A stretch of DNA of 64,000 bases, from positions 381,150 to 445,149 of the forward strand of contig CAVOYT010000001.1 in the NCBI GenBank assembly GCA_963700745.1, written 5' to 3'. The notes under the pieces were generated by a model. That model saw nothing but the letters and a program-made list of their open reading frames with translations. It was not told the origin of the DNA and did no database searches. Source of the stretch: UBA10649 sp963700745. GTDB taxonomy: Bacteria > Actinomycetota > Actinomycetes > S36-B12. Positions 49,269 to 57,974 of the stretch are shown here, piece after piece; position 1 is the first letter of the stretch, and every line of letters starts with the position of its first letter. The translations under genes and the position numbers were made by a program.

Positions 49269-50341
49269 TGGGCGTTTCCGGTGGCGAGGAGGGTGCTCGC
49301 CGGGGGCCGGCTATCATGCCCGGCGGCGATGCCGAGGCCTGGCCTCTGGTGCAGCCGTTGTTTCAGTCCATCGCCGCTCAGGTCGACGGTGTCCCCTGTT
49401 GCCAGTGGGTCGGCGACGGGGGGGCCGGTCACTACGTCAAGATGGTGCACAACGGAATCGAGTACGGTGACATGCAGCTGATCGCCGAGGCCTATTTCTT
49501 GATGCGCCAAGGGCTGGCCATGACAGTGGACGAGATCCAGCGGGTGTTCGCCCGCTGGAACCAGGGAGTGTTGGATTCCTACCTGATCGAGATCACGGCA
49601 GACATCCTGGCCCGCAAGGACGCGGACGGCGAGCCTCTCATCGACAAAATTCTGGACGCCGCCGGCCAGAAGGGCACCGGCAAGTGGACCGGCATCAACG
49701 CCCTGGAGCTGGGCGTGCCCTTGACCCTGATCGGCGAGGCGGTATTCGCGCGCTGCCTGTCCGCAATGAAGCAAGAGCGCGGTCGGGCCTCGGAGCTGCT
49801 GCCCGCTCCGGGAGTGGTGTTCGAGGGCGAACGGGAGGTGTACGTGGAGGCCATTCGCGATGCCCTGTACGCCTCCAAGATCGTCTCCTACGCCCAGGGC
49901 TACATGCTGATGCGCGAGGCCTCCCGGGAGTTTGGATGGGCCCTGGACTACGGCGGAATCGCCCTGATCTGGCGCGGCGGATGTATCATTCGCTCGCGCT
50001 TCCTGGACAATATCCACCAGGCCTATATCGCCGATCCGGCCCTCGAGAACCTGCTGTTGGACCCCTTCTTCCGTGGCGAAGTGGGCGCGGCCCTGCCCGG
50101 CTGGCGCAAGGTGGTGGTCCTGGCGGTGGAGCTTGGCGTCGCGGTGCCGGCGTTCGCGTCCGCATTGAGCTTTTTCGACGGTTACCGTTGCGGTCATCTG
50201 CCGGCCAACCTGCTGCAGGCCCAGCGCGACTACTTCGGCGCCCATACCTACGAGCGGGTGGACAGGCCCCGCGGCGAGCGCTTCCACACCGACTGGACCG
50301 ATGGCGGTGCCGGGGCCGCCTCCTCGGCCTACGAGGCCTGA
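49262..50341 (+). CDS. gnd: 6-phosphogluconate dehydrogenase (N-terminus missing)
   Basis: Oxidative pentose phosphate enzyme, 6-phosphogluconate to ribulose-5-phosphate. The visible 359 residues start in FLGVGVSGGEEGARRGPAIM, normally around residue 120, so the NADP-binding Rossmann domain is missing because of the junction. The catalytic segment HYVKMVHNGIEYGDMQL and GTGKWTGINALELGVPLTLI are intact, and the C-terminus ends in the family's RGERFHTDW. Lower GC and codon use differ from the genes to the left. Confidence 0.93.
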   Translation, partial: LGVGVSGGEEGARRGPAIMPGGDAEAWPLVQPLFQSIAAQVDGVPCCQWVGDGGAGHYVKMVHNGIEYGDMQLIAEAYFLMRQGLAMTVDEIQRVFARWNQGVLDSYLIEITADILARKDADGEPLIDKILDAAGQKGTGKWTGINALELGVPLTLIGEAVFARCLSAMKQERGRASELLPAPGVVFEGEREVYVEAIRDALYASKIVSYAQGYMLMREASREFGWALDYGGIALIWRGGCIIRSRFLDNIHQAYIADPALENLLLDPFFRGEVGAALPGWRKVVVLAVELGVAVPAFASALSFFDGYRCGHLPANLLQAQRDYFGAHTYERVDRPRGERFHTDWTDGGAGAASSAYEA

Positions 50342-50367
50342 GGCTAGGTCGGGGGCGAACCAGGGGA

Positions 50368-51249
50368 TCAGTCCAGGGCAAAGTTGATCGGCACCCGCAG
50401 CGGCCAGCGCCGGCGCTGCAGGGCCTCGGGTATGGGCTGGTAGCGGGCGAGCTTCTCCAGCGCCTCGGCCGCCGCCTTGTCCAGCAGCTTCGAGCCGGAG
50501 CTACGGCGGACCGACACGTCGGTTATGCGGCCGTCCGCCTGCACCACGAAGGCCACCAACGCCTGGCCTTCGTCGCCGCGGCGTCGCGCCCTCTTTGGGT
50601 AGAATTTATGCTGCTCGATGGCTCGGCGCAGTCCTTCCAGGTACTGTCGCTCCAGGGCGGCGACTGAGGCCTTGTCCGGACTCGACGGTTGACCCCGGGC
50701 GCCGCCTTGTCCCCGGCGCTGTCCGCCTGCCGGGCTGGTCGCGTCGGATCGGGTGGCGGCGGGCGCTTGCGCGGTCGTCGCCGGTTTGGGCTTCGGTGCT
50801 GGCTTCGGTTCGGGAGTGGGCTTCGGCTTGGGTTTGGGTTTGGGTTTGGGCTTCGGCTTCGGCTTCGGTTTGGGTTTGGGCTTGGGTTCCGGCTCGGACT
50901 CGGGCTTCGGTTCCGCCGAAGGCTCGGGCGCAGGCTCGGATTGCTCTACGGGTTCTGGTTCAGGCTCCTGCGCCGCTTCGGGTTGCGGTTCCGGCTCGCG
51001 CTCGGCAACTGGCACCGGTGGAGCTGGTTCCCAGGGCTGTTCCGCCGCAACAACCTCCGCGGTCTCCTGGGGGGCGGCGCTTTGGAACATGGCCAGACTG
51101 ACCGGGACCGGTCGCCCCTCGCCCTCCCCGGACGCCTCGCCGGTTGTGCGTAGCCCCGCGAGAACCGCTAGCAGCAACCCCAGGTGCAGCAGCACCGAGA
51201 CCGTAAAGCCGAGGAAATGTCTGTGCCGGCGCGCCAGGTGGCTGCTCAT
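50368..51249 (-). CDS. tonB: TonB energy-transducing protein
   Basis: Transfers proton-motive force to outer-membrane receptors for siderophores, cobalamin or sugars. 293 residues: N-terminal membrane anchor (FTVSVLLHLGLLLAVLAGL, about 14-32), a very long Pro-rich spacer (70-175) with a Lys-Pro run (KPKPKPKPKP) and Glu-Pro pairs, and the C-terminal TonB domain (HKFYPKRARRRGDEGQALVA, DVSVRRSSGSKLLDKAA). It overlaps exbD by four bases; the three genes read exbB-exbD-tonB. Its presence shows this part is from a Gram-negative cell. Confidence 0.95.
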   Translation of the reverse strand: MSSHLARRHRHFLGFTVSVLLHLGLLLAVLAGLRTTGEASGEGEGRPVPVSLAMFQSAAPQETAEVVAAEQPWEPAPPVPVAEREPEPQPEAAQEPEPEPVEQSEPAPEPSAEPKPESEPEPKPKPKPKPKPKPKPKPKPKPKPTPEPKPAPKPKPATTAQAPAATRSDATSPAGGQRRGQGGARGQPSSPDKASVAALERQYLEGLRRAIEQHKFYPKRARRRGDEGQALVAFVVQADGRITDVSVRRSSGSKLLDKAAAEALEKLARYQPIPEALQRRRWPLRVPINFALD

Positions 51250-51623
51250 CGGGCCTCTTGGGTGACGATGCTCAGGCGCTCTAACCGCTCGAGCTTGAGC
51301 AGATCCACCACCGCCACGAAGCGCCCGAAGGGTACCCGGGAATCGACCCGCAGCACCACCGGGGTGCCCTTGGCCAGCGCCGCCAGTCGGGCGCGTAGCC
51401 CCTCGAGGTCCACCGGCTGTTCGCGGAAATAGATCTGCTCCCCCTGATCGATGGCCAGCTCTACCCGTTCTTGTTCCTTTAGCTGCTCCTGGCTGCTGGC
51501 CTGGGGCAGCTTGATCTCCAGCTTGCCCTGGGCGATGAAGGTGGCCGTGGTTAGGACTATCGCCAGCAGCACCAGCATGATGTCGATGAACGGGATGACG
51601 TTGATGGTATTGAAGGGCTTCAT
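51246..51623 (-). CDS. exbD: Biopolymer transport protein ExbD
   Basis: 125 residues. One membrane segment with the essential Asp (INVIPFIDIMLVLLAIVL), then a periplasmic domain (QGEQIYFREQPVDLEGLRA). The ATG overlaps the end of exbB (ATGA) and the stop overlaps the tonB start. Confidence 0.94.
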   Translation of the reverse strand: MKPFNTINVIPFIDIMLVLLAIVLTTATFIAQGKLEIKLPQASSQEQLKEQERVELAIDQGEQIYFREQPVDLEGLRARLAALAKGTPVVLRVDSRVPFGRFVAVVDLLKLERLERLSIVTQEAR

Positions 51624-52045
51624 GCCTGGCGCTCTTTGTTCCAGCGGGCGGCGAGCACGTCCACCTTGCGCAGCAGGCCGTTGTAGATGAGGATCGCCGG
51701 GATTGCCACCAGCAGCCCCAGGGCGGTCGCCTTGAGGGCCAGGGCCAGGCCCAGCATGACGGCGTTGGTGTCTATGCCGCCCCCCTGGCCGATGTCGTAG
51801 AAGGTGAGCAGTATTCCCAGTACCGTTCCCAGCAGGCCCACGTAGGGGGCATTGCTGCCGATGGAGGAGATCAGGGTCAGGTTGCGGGTGAGCTCGATGT
51901 TGAGCTCGTCTGGGTGGGTGAAGCGACCGAGGTCCACCCGGCGGTAGAACAGGTAGCGCTCGATGCCGAACCAGACCATGAGGAAGCTCATGGAGCCCAG
52001 GATCCCGAACACGCCCAAGTCCAGATATTGCCTGAGAAGTTCCAC
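51620..52045 (-). CDS. exbB: Biopolymer transport protein ExbB
   Basis: Proton channel subunit. 141 residues, the short ExbB form. Three membrane segments: GVFGILGSMSFLMVWFGIER, then APYVGLLGTVLGILLTFYDI and LALKATALGLLVAIPAILIY, the last containing the conserved Thr/Ala pattern. First gene of exbB-exbD-tonB. Confidence 0.94.
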   Translation of the reverse strand: MELLRQYLDLGVFGILGSMSFLMVWFGIERYLFYRRVDLGRFTHPDELNIELTRNLTLISSIGSNAPYVGLLGTVLGILLTFYDIGQGGGIDTNAVMLGLALALKATALGLLVAIPAILIYNGLLRKVDVLAARWNKERQA

Positions 52046-52185
52046 GTTCTGCTGCCCTCCGCCCGGGCCGGGAAAGCGCCCGCGGTCGCCGGGATCGAAA
52101 ACGAAAAACCCCCATTATACAGGGAATTGATCCGGCAGCCGGCTATTTCGCAGCGCGTCGGCCGGGTGCCGGGCCGTGGAGCGGC

Positions 52186-53025
52186 TCAACGGGCCCGCCG
52201 CTCCAGGTACAGGCCCAGGGTCTTTCTTGTACATTTCGATGACGCAGGCCTGGCCGTTGCCGTCGATGACGTGGTCGAAGCGGGGCGAGGAGTTCAGCTC
52301 GAGCAGGTACAGCTGGCCGTCGGTGCTGCGGACGATGTCGAAACCGACGAATCCTATGGGCAGGGTCGCATAGACAGGGCGCACGAACTCCATCTAGCTC
52401 CTGCTCCAGGGCCGGGTCCGGCACCAGGCTGGCCCTTTGCTGCGCTACCTCCCAATATCTCGCATTGAACAGGCTGTCCGCTGCCTCTGCGGTAGGTGAG
52501 CACCGGTTTGGCGAAGGCGCAGACCAGGCGGAATTCCTCGCGGGTCGGGAACGAGCTCCTGGGCCAGGGCGAGATAGTCGTAGTGCTTGGATCGCTGATC
52601 GAAGATCGCCTCGCAGGGCGGCTCGCGCCCTCGAGCGGTCTTGGCACAGATGCACGTTGATGCCGAGATAGCCGCGATTGCGCTTGATCACCAGCGGATA
52701 GGCGGAATTCGCGTTCGATGCGTTCGAGTATCGCGTCCAGGGAGTCCAGCTCCAGGTAGTCGCGATACTTCTCCTCCAGCTCGACGTCCAGAAAGGACAG
52801 GGTGCGGGGCATGCGTACCGACCCGTTGAGCAGTTGATAGCTGTGCATCTTGTCGCGGCAGATGCCGTGCATCACCTCGGAGTTGAAGGGCGTCTTGCTG
52901 AGCTGGAAGTATTCCCAGTGGTCGCCGATGTCGACCCGCAAGAAGTTGCCTTCCCGGTCGAGGGGTTCATATGCCAGGCCGAGTGCGCGGCAGGCTTTGA
53001 CCAGGCATGCGATGTGTTTTTCCAT
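52186..53025 (-). CDS. ATP-grasp ligase (RimK/glutathione synthetase-like, frameshifted)
   Basis: Carboxylate-amine ligase of the ATP-grasp fold; substrate unknown. Begins MEKHIACLVKACRALGLAYE; the frame is open upstream too. An N-terminal pre-ATP-grasp part is followed by the Lys of LVIKRNRGYLGINVHLCQD and, near the end, the metal-binding FVGFDIVRSTDGQLYLLELN and SSPRFDHVIDGNGQA. At least four frame changes are needed between 52,200 and 52,710 to join these. A corrected end reads MYKKTLGLYLERRAR then TGA at 52186. Confidence 0.7.
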
Positions 53026-53306
53026 CTGGCTATGGTGGCGGGGCGGCCCAACGGGTGGTCGCGCAGGCATACTGGAAGCGAGACCCCAATTCAACGAACA
53101 ACGCGCGTCAATCCGCGCCTGGCAGTCGGTGCGCAAGGCGGCCATGAAAAATTCACGGGACCGGCCCAGTTCGGTCGTCTATACTCTGTCTCAACCCCGC
53201 GCCGAAAGGTGCGCGGGCGAGGGATTGGCGCCGGGGCAGGCCTGGACTCGGGCAAACCGGATGCCGTGGAACGATCATAGGCGACGTAAGGAGGAGGATA
53301 AGGAGC

Positions 53307-55218
53307 ATGGCCACTGCGCGAGATCTTTTTCAGGATCCTGCTGGTAGGACTCGTGGGCGCAGCCCTGCCGGGGCAACGGTGGGCGGACCTGGCGGCAGAC
53401 CCCGCTGCTGTGTGGGAGCGATCGCCGGGCTTTTATCAGGACGAATGGGCGTTGGTACGCGATCGTCCACGTAAAGCCGTCGGTGACCCGGGTGCGACTG
53501 GCGGGGGAGTTCACCGACGGGACGGAGCAGGCGGTCGAACTGCGCAAGACCCCGGACGGCAGTTTCTGGTGGTTCGAAGGAAGCGACGCTGATTTCGTAC
53601 GGCCTCCCCGGGCGGGGGACGGATATCGGTTCGTCCTCAACGAGGGCGAGGGTCCGGATCAACTGCGTCAGGACCCGGCGGCTCGGCGGGTGGAGAGCTC
53701 GAGTCTGGAGGCAAGTCCCTGGTCACCTTGAGCGACGGCTACGCCTGGGGCGACGCGGGCTGGAAACCGCCCGAGTGGTACGAGCATATCGTCTACCAGG
53801 TCCACCCGCTGCGCTTCACCGACCGCAACCCGGGGCTGAGCCCGCTGCAGCAGATCACCGAGGAGCTGGACAACGACGGCAGCAACGACTACATCAACCG
53901 ACTGGGGGTGACCGCGGTGCAGCTCTTGCCGGTCAACGAGTTCCCGCTGGATCACAGCTGGGGCTACAACCCCTCCTTCTTCTATGCGGTGGAGTCCTCC
54001 TACGGCACCCCGGACCAGCTCAAGGAGCTGGTGGACACGGCTCACCGCAACGGGATCGCGGTGATCCTGGACCTGGTCTACAACCACGGGGGCAGCGGCG
54101 ACAACATCCTGTGGCAGATCGCTCAGAACGACCTGCACAGCGGCACCTACTACGACGGCGACACCGTGTGGGGTCCGATGGTGAACTTCGACGACCCGGT
54201 GGCCCGGCACTTCTTCGTGCAGAACCTGCTGTACCTGGCCCGGGAGTACCATATCGACGGTTTTCGCTTCGACTTCACCCGACCGATTCACAACCAAACC
54301 GACGGCAACATCCGCGAGGGCGGCAGCGGCGGCGGCTGGGAGTTTCTGCGCGAGCTGCGTGCCCAGGTGAAGTCGGTTCATCCCGGCATCATCCTGATCG
54401 CCGAAGAGCTCCCCAACACCTGGTGGCTGACCAAGGAGCAGGTGGACAGCGACTGGCGCGGGGACTGGCACGGCCCCTTCGATGCCCAGTGGGCCGACCC
54501 CTTCCACGACAACTTCAAGGCCGTGCTTACCGGCGGGCACCTGGATCACCTGTACCCGGCCTTTACCTACCACGGCGACAGCTGGCAGGACGCGGTGATC
54601 TACAGCGAGTCCCACGACGAGGTGGGCAACACCGACGAGCGTATCGCCCGGCGGGCGCGCGACGGCAAGGGCTGGGAGATGAGCCAACTGGCAGCGGCGG
54701 GAACCCTGCTGGGGCGCGGGCTGCCGATGGTGTTCATGGGCCAGGAGGCGGGCGAGAGCATGCAGTTCGGCCAGGACGACGGCAAGCTGGCGGTCTACAA
54801 CCCGGGCACCGGCAATACCTGGTGGGACGACCGCCTGCCGCTGGATCAGTACGAGAGCGACCCTGGGCGCACCAAGGTGGAGGCCTGGTACCGGCGCATG
54901 ATCGAGATCCGCAAGGCCGATCCCCAGGCCTTCGCCTGGCCAGACATCGTCATTACTCATGTGCACGACGGCAATGGCGTGGCCGCGTTCACCCGGGACG
55001 GCGGGAAGTATCTGGTGGTGCTCAACTTCCGCGGCCGGGACTGGCCTTCCTACCGGGTCGGGGTGTCGGGGCGCTACCGGGAGCTGGCCAATACCAGCTG
55101 GTCGGAGTTCAACCTCGGCGGCTATACGGAACGTACACGCGGCGGCGATCAGGCCCACTGGATCGACGATCTGCCGATTCCCGCCTACGGCGCGGTGGTG
55201 CTCGAGCGCGAGGACTGA
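53307..55218 (+). CDS. Secreted alpha-amylase family (GH13) protein, frameshifted N-terminus
   Basis: Starts at ATG 53307 after a strong AAGGAGGAGGATAAGGAG. With one T removed from the CTTTTTC run, a signal-like segment (FRILLVGLVGAALPGQ) appears. The next part (RVRLAGEFTDGTEQAVELRK, DGSFWWFEGSDADFV) looks like a CBM48/E-set domain. From 53,728 the GH13 barrel is intact: region I DLVYNHGG, region II GFRFDFTRPI (nucleophile Asp), region III LIAEELPN, region IV YSESHDEVGN. The frame slips near 53,320, 53,447 and 53,715. Branching-enzyme or maltogenic activity cannot be told from sequence alone. Confidence 0.85.
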
Positions 55219-55265
55219 GCGGGGGGCCATCACCCGCATCCATGCTTTCAGGAGGAAGATCACCC

Positions 55266-55415
55266 ATGAACCGATTCGCCGTCCGCGCCGCCCTGCCGGC
55301 CACACTGTTGTTTCTACTCTCGCCCTGCACTGCCGCCTGGGCCGCCGCCCCCGAGCCGGTGCTGCGCACCGCCTTCGTGCACCTGTTCGAATGGAAGTGG
55401 CCTGACATAGCTCGA
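55266..55415 (+). pseudogene. Start of a second secreted alpha-amylase, cut off
   Basis: MNRFAVRAALPATLLFLLSP is a signal peptide (cut after AWAA), then EPVLRTAFVHLFEWKWPDIA, the conserved start of secreted GH13 amylases. At 55,416 the sequence switches, in frame, to the middle of the kinase-sensor gene. GAGGAAG is present before the ATG, so the fragment was a real gene start. Only about 48 residues remain. Confidence 0.75.
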
Positions 55416-56944
55416 CGGCCGCAGTCGGTGGCCGAGGTCTTGGAGGCCTTGCTGGAGTCGCCGGCGGTGCCGGCCGCATCCCCCCCGCGCGCGCATAGGG
55501 CAGTCGGTCCCGAGACGGTGTCAACCGCATCAGCACCGTCACCTGGTTCCGTGGTTGCTTCCGGTTCCAGTTCCCGCCGTCGGGGTGTGGTCGTGGCCGC
55601 GGTGGTGGCGCTGCTGTTGCTCGGTGGGCTGGGCTATCTCTGGGTCCAGAATCAGGCGAGTCAGTCACCGGTGGCGCAACCCTCCGGCATACCCGGCACA
55701 CCGACGGTCGCGCAGCGTGACGTGCTGCCCGATACCGCACCCGCACAGCCGGTGGCGGCCAAGGTGCCGGAACCCGCCGAGCCTGCTGTTCCGCCGCCAC
55801 CGCTGGTGGGGCACGTCCAGGTGAATGTGAACGTGACCGATGCGGTGATTCAGCTTGACGGTACGGAGATCGGGCAGGCGAGCCCCGGTCAAGCACTGAA
55901 CCTGCGTGACCTGCCGCTGGGTGTCCAGCGGCTGACGGTCAGTGCACCGGGCTATCAGCCGCAGGAGCAGGCGATCGAGATCAAGGCCAATGCCTGGACC
56001 CAGGTGGCGATCCGCCTGCAACCGGAGATTGTCACGGGAGAGCTGATTGTTCGTTCGAATGTCAGCGGGGATACGGTGTCCGTTGACGGGGCCCCGGTGG
56101 GATCGACGGGCCCGCAGGCGCATGCGGTGTTGGCAGGAACGCACCGCATCCGGGTGGAGAAGGTGGGTATCAGCCGTACGAGGAGGAGGTCACGCTCAGC
56201 GCCGGGGATAGCCGCACAGTGCGGGTGCAATTGCAGGCCGACCGGTTACCCGTTGAGCCCGAGCTGGTGCCGATCCCCGGCGGCAGTTTCCGGATGGGGG
56301 ATCTGAGTGGATCCGGAGATAGGGATGAAAACCCGGTGCACAGTGTGACCATCAAGCCCTTCAAGCTGAGCAAGTACGAAATCACTTTTGACCAGTACGA
56401 TGCCTATGCGAACAGTGTGGGAGGCGGGGATTTGCCCGATGATGGCGGTTGGGGCCGTGGGAATCGGCCGGTGCTCAATGTGAGCTGGGACGATGTCCAG
56501 GGGTACATCAGTTGGTTGAATCAGCAGACCGGCAAGCAGTATCGGTTGCCGAGTGAGGCGGAATGGGAGTATGCGGCGCGGGCGGGGAGTCAAACCGAGT
56601 ACAGTTGGGGCAATGCCATCGGCGACAACCAGGCCAATTGTGATGGCTGTGGCAGCCGCTGGGATAAACGCCAGACGGCGCCCGTGGGCTCCATTCGGCC
56701 CAATGCCTTCGGTCTGTATGACATGCACGGAAACGTGTGGGAATGGGTGCAGGATTGTTACCACGATTCTTACCGCGGCGCACCGACCGACGGCTCAGCC
56801 TGGCTGGGCGGCGACTGCAGTCGCCGCGTGTCGCGGGGCGGTTCCTGGTTCTACGTACCGGTGGACATGCGCTCGGCGTTCCGGTACAGGGTCACGCCGG
56901 CTTCCCGGTTCCTCAACTACGGCTTCCGTCTGGCCCACGACTGA
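55416..56944 (+). pseudogene. Kinase-PEGA-FGE sensor, copy 1 (kinase domain missing, one frameshift)
   Basis: Corresponds to the complete copy at 57,975 from residue 284 on. It has the end of the kinase domain, the Ser/Pro linker, the membrane segment (VVVAAVVALLLLGGLGYLW), two PEGA domains and the full FGE-sulfatase domain with its variable end. The kinase catalytic part is absent; an amylase signal peptide is fused in its place. One G is missing near 56,165 compared with copy 2, breaking the frame between PEGA 2 and the FGE domain. 55,416-56,164 is almost identical to copy 2 (one change seen), 56,170-56,290 differs at about a fifth of bases, and the FGE part is close again. Either recombination or an assembly error at the repeat created it. 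Confidence 0.75.
56849..56920 (+). repeat. DGR variable region 1 (VR1)
   Basis: 24 codons after GGSW and before GFRLAHD. It begins FYVPVDMRSAFRYRV. It differs from VR2 and VR3 at many first and second codon positions, while fixed codons (RSA, single Arg and Pro codons) are the same in all three. See the DGR finding. Confidence 0.8.
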
Positions 56945-57076
56945 GTATCCCTTTGTGCTTTTTTCTTTTACCCTTTTCGGGGGGGCAAAGGGAGCGTCGG
57001 GTGCGTGGCGTCGGGCGCGAACCGAAGACGCAGTGCTTGATGCAAAGGGTGATGCTAAGGCGGCAAGCCGATCAGA

Positions 57077-57814
57077 TCACCACTGTTTGCGGGCACAAAG
57101 TGCAGTGACGTTGTCGCCATCCTCACCGGCGCACTCGGCAACAGTGGCTACCAGAGTGTCGAGAGCCGCGGCGAGATCGTTGCTGTTAATCAAGGCGAGC
57201 ATGTCCGCCTCAGGGGCGTGAGTCCAAAATCCGTCGCTGCATACCAGAACAGCCGCACCGGGTTTCAGACCGGCCAAGAGGGTGATACTGGGTCTGGGTG
57301 TGTCTTTAGGGCCAATGCTGCGATACAGCGCGCCCTGGTCCGGATGGGTTTTCAGTTCCTCTTCGCTGATTTCGCCCTGGTCCAGCAAGAGCTGGGCGAT
57401 AGAATGATCACGCGTCCGCCAAGCGATGCGCTCCGGGGTCAGGTGGTAGAGGCGCGAATCACCCACATGGGCCACAACACAACGATCATTATCAAGCCAG
57501 GCCAGCACGCAGGTAGTATGGGCATCGACCCCCGGGTGCTGTGCGGCGAGGTGCTCTTGAAAAGACCGGGTTGCTGATTGCAACAACTCCTCCATAGTTT
57601 CCTTCGGCGACTGGGCAAACGGGTTGTCGTGCCGGGGAAGGTTGGCCACGGCTGCTTCACAGAAGTAGTGTGAAGCCAGTTCACCAGCTTGGTGTCCGCC
57701 CATCCCGTCGGCGAGGACCAGAAACAGGCCGGTGGCTGTTTTTGCAAAGGTGCAGAAATCCTCGTTAGGTTGTCGTCCCCCGACGTGCGTCGACAGTGCG
57801 ATATCGAATGGCAT
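57077..57814 (-). CDS. PP2C-family Ser/Thr phosphatase (soluble)
   Basis: Metal-dependent protein phosphatase likely to reverse the sensor kinase. 245 residues from the ATG at 57814 (the frame is open further upstream without family features). PP2C motifs: STHVGGRQPNEDFCTF, LVLADGMGGHQAGELAS (metal Asp and GMGG), VVAHVGDSRLYHL, ISEEELKTHPDQGALYRSIG, and ending GEDGDNVTALC. No membrane segment. It is divergent from the complete kinase gene, with a 160-base shared upstream region. The Thr/Ser phosphatase and kinase pair is typical of PppA/PpkA-like regulation. Confidence 0.9.
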   Translation of the reverse strand: MPFDIALSTHVGGRQPNEDFCTFAKTATGLFLVLADGMGGHQAGELASHYFCEAAVANLPRHDNPFAQSPKETMEELLQSATRSFQEHLAAQHPGVDAHTTCVLAWLDNDRCVVAHVGDSRLYHLTPERIAWRTRDHSIAQLLLDQGEISEEELKTHPDQGALYRSIGPKDTPRPSITLLAGLKPGAAVLVCSDGFWTHAPEADMLALINSNDLAAALDTLVATVAECAGEDGDNVTALCARKQW

Positions 57815-57974
57815 GGTGTTCCAAAATCTTCGATGTTGCGGAATGGCAAGTATAGGGGTAATTTCAGCCGCAGGGTTGTCTGGCATGGCCCGGAGCGGCC
57901 AAGGCCGTGCGGATGCGGTGAAACGGCGTGTAAGTTGGGGAAGGGACCGCATATAACAACAAGGGTGGAGACCC
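57815..57974. promoter_or_regulatory. Divergent control region, phosphatase / sensor kinase
   Basis: 160 bases with no gene. It contains AT-richer parts (AAGTATAGGGGTAATTT, 57848-57864; CATATAACAACAAG at the right end) that may hold promoters for both directions, and AAGGGTGGAG (57961-57970) as ribosome-binding site of the kinase gene. Confidence 0.5.

Larger units (their letters stand above)
55416..56983. repeat. Long direct repeat, copy 1 of the sensor gene
   Basis: Matches 58,824-60,390, starting at CGGCCGCAGTCGG and running past the stop codon into the 3' flank (CCCTTTGTGCTTTTTTC in both). Part of it is also in the third copy (63,010-63,220 and 63,270-63,945). Confidence 0.9.

Noticed and set aside
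53775..56306. An 843-residue frame overlapping the amylase
   Set aside because: Its first part is a shadow of the GH13 frame. Only the section from 55,266 is meaningful, as the amylase start fused to the sensor copy.
56945..57076. Strong terminator after sensor copy 1
   Set aside because: CCCTTT...AAAGGG (56,971-56,992) can pair, but the loop is a G-run and no T-run follows, so support is weak.
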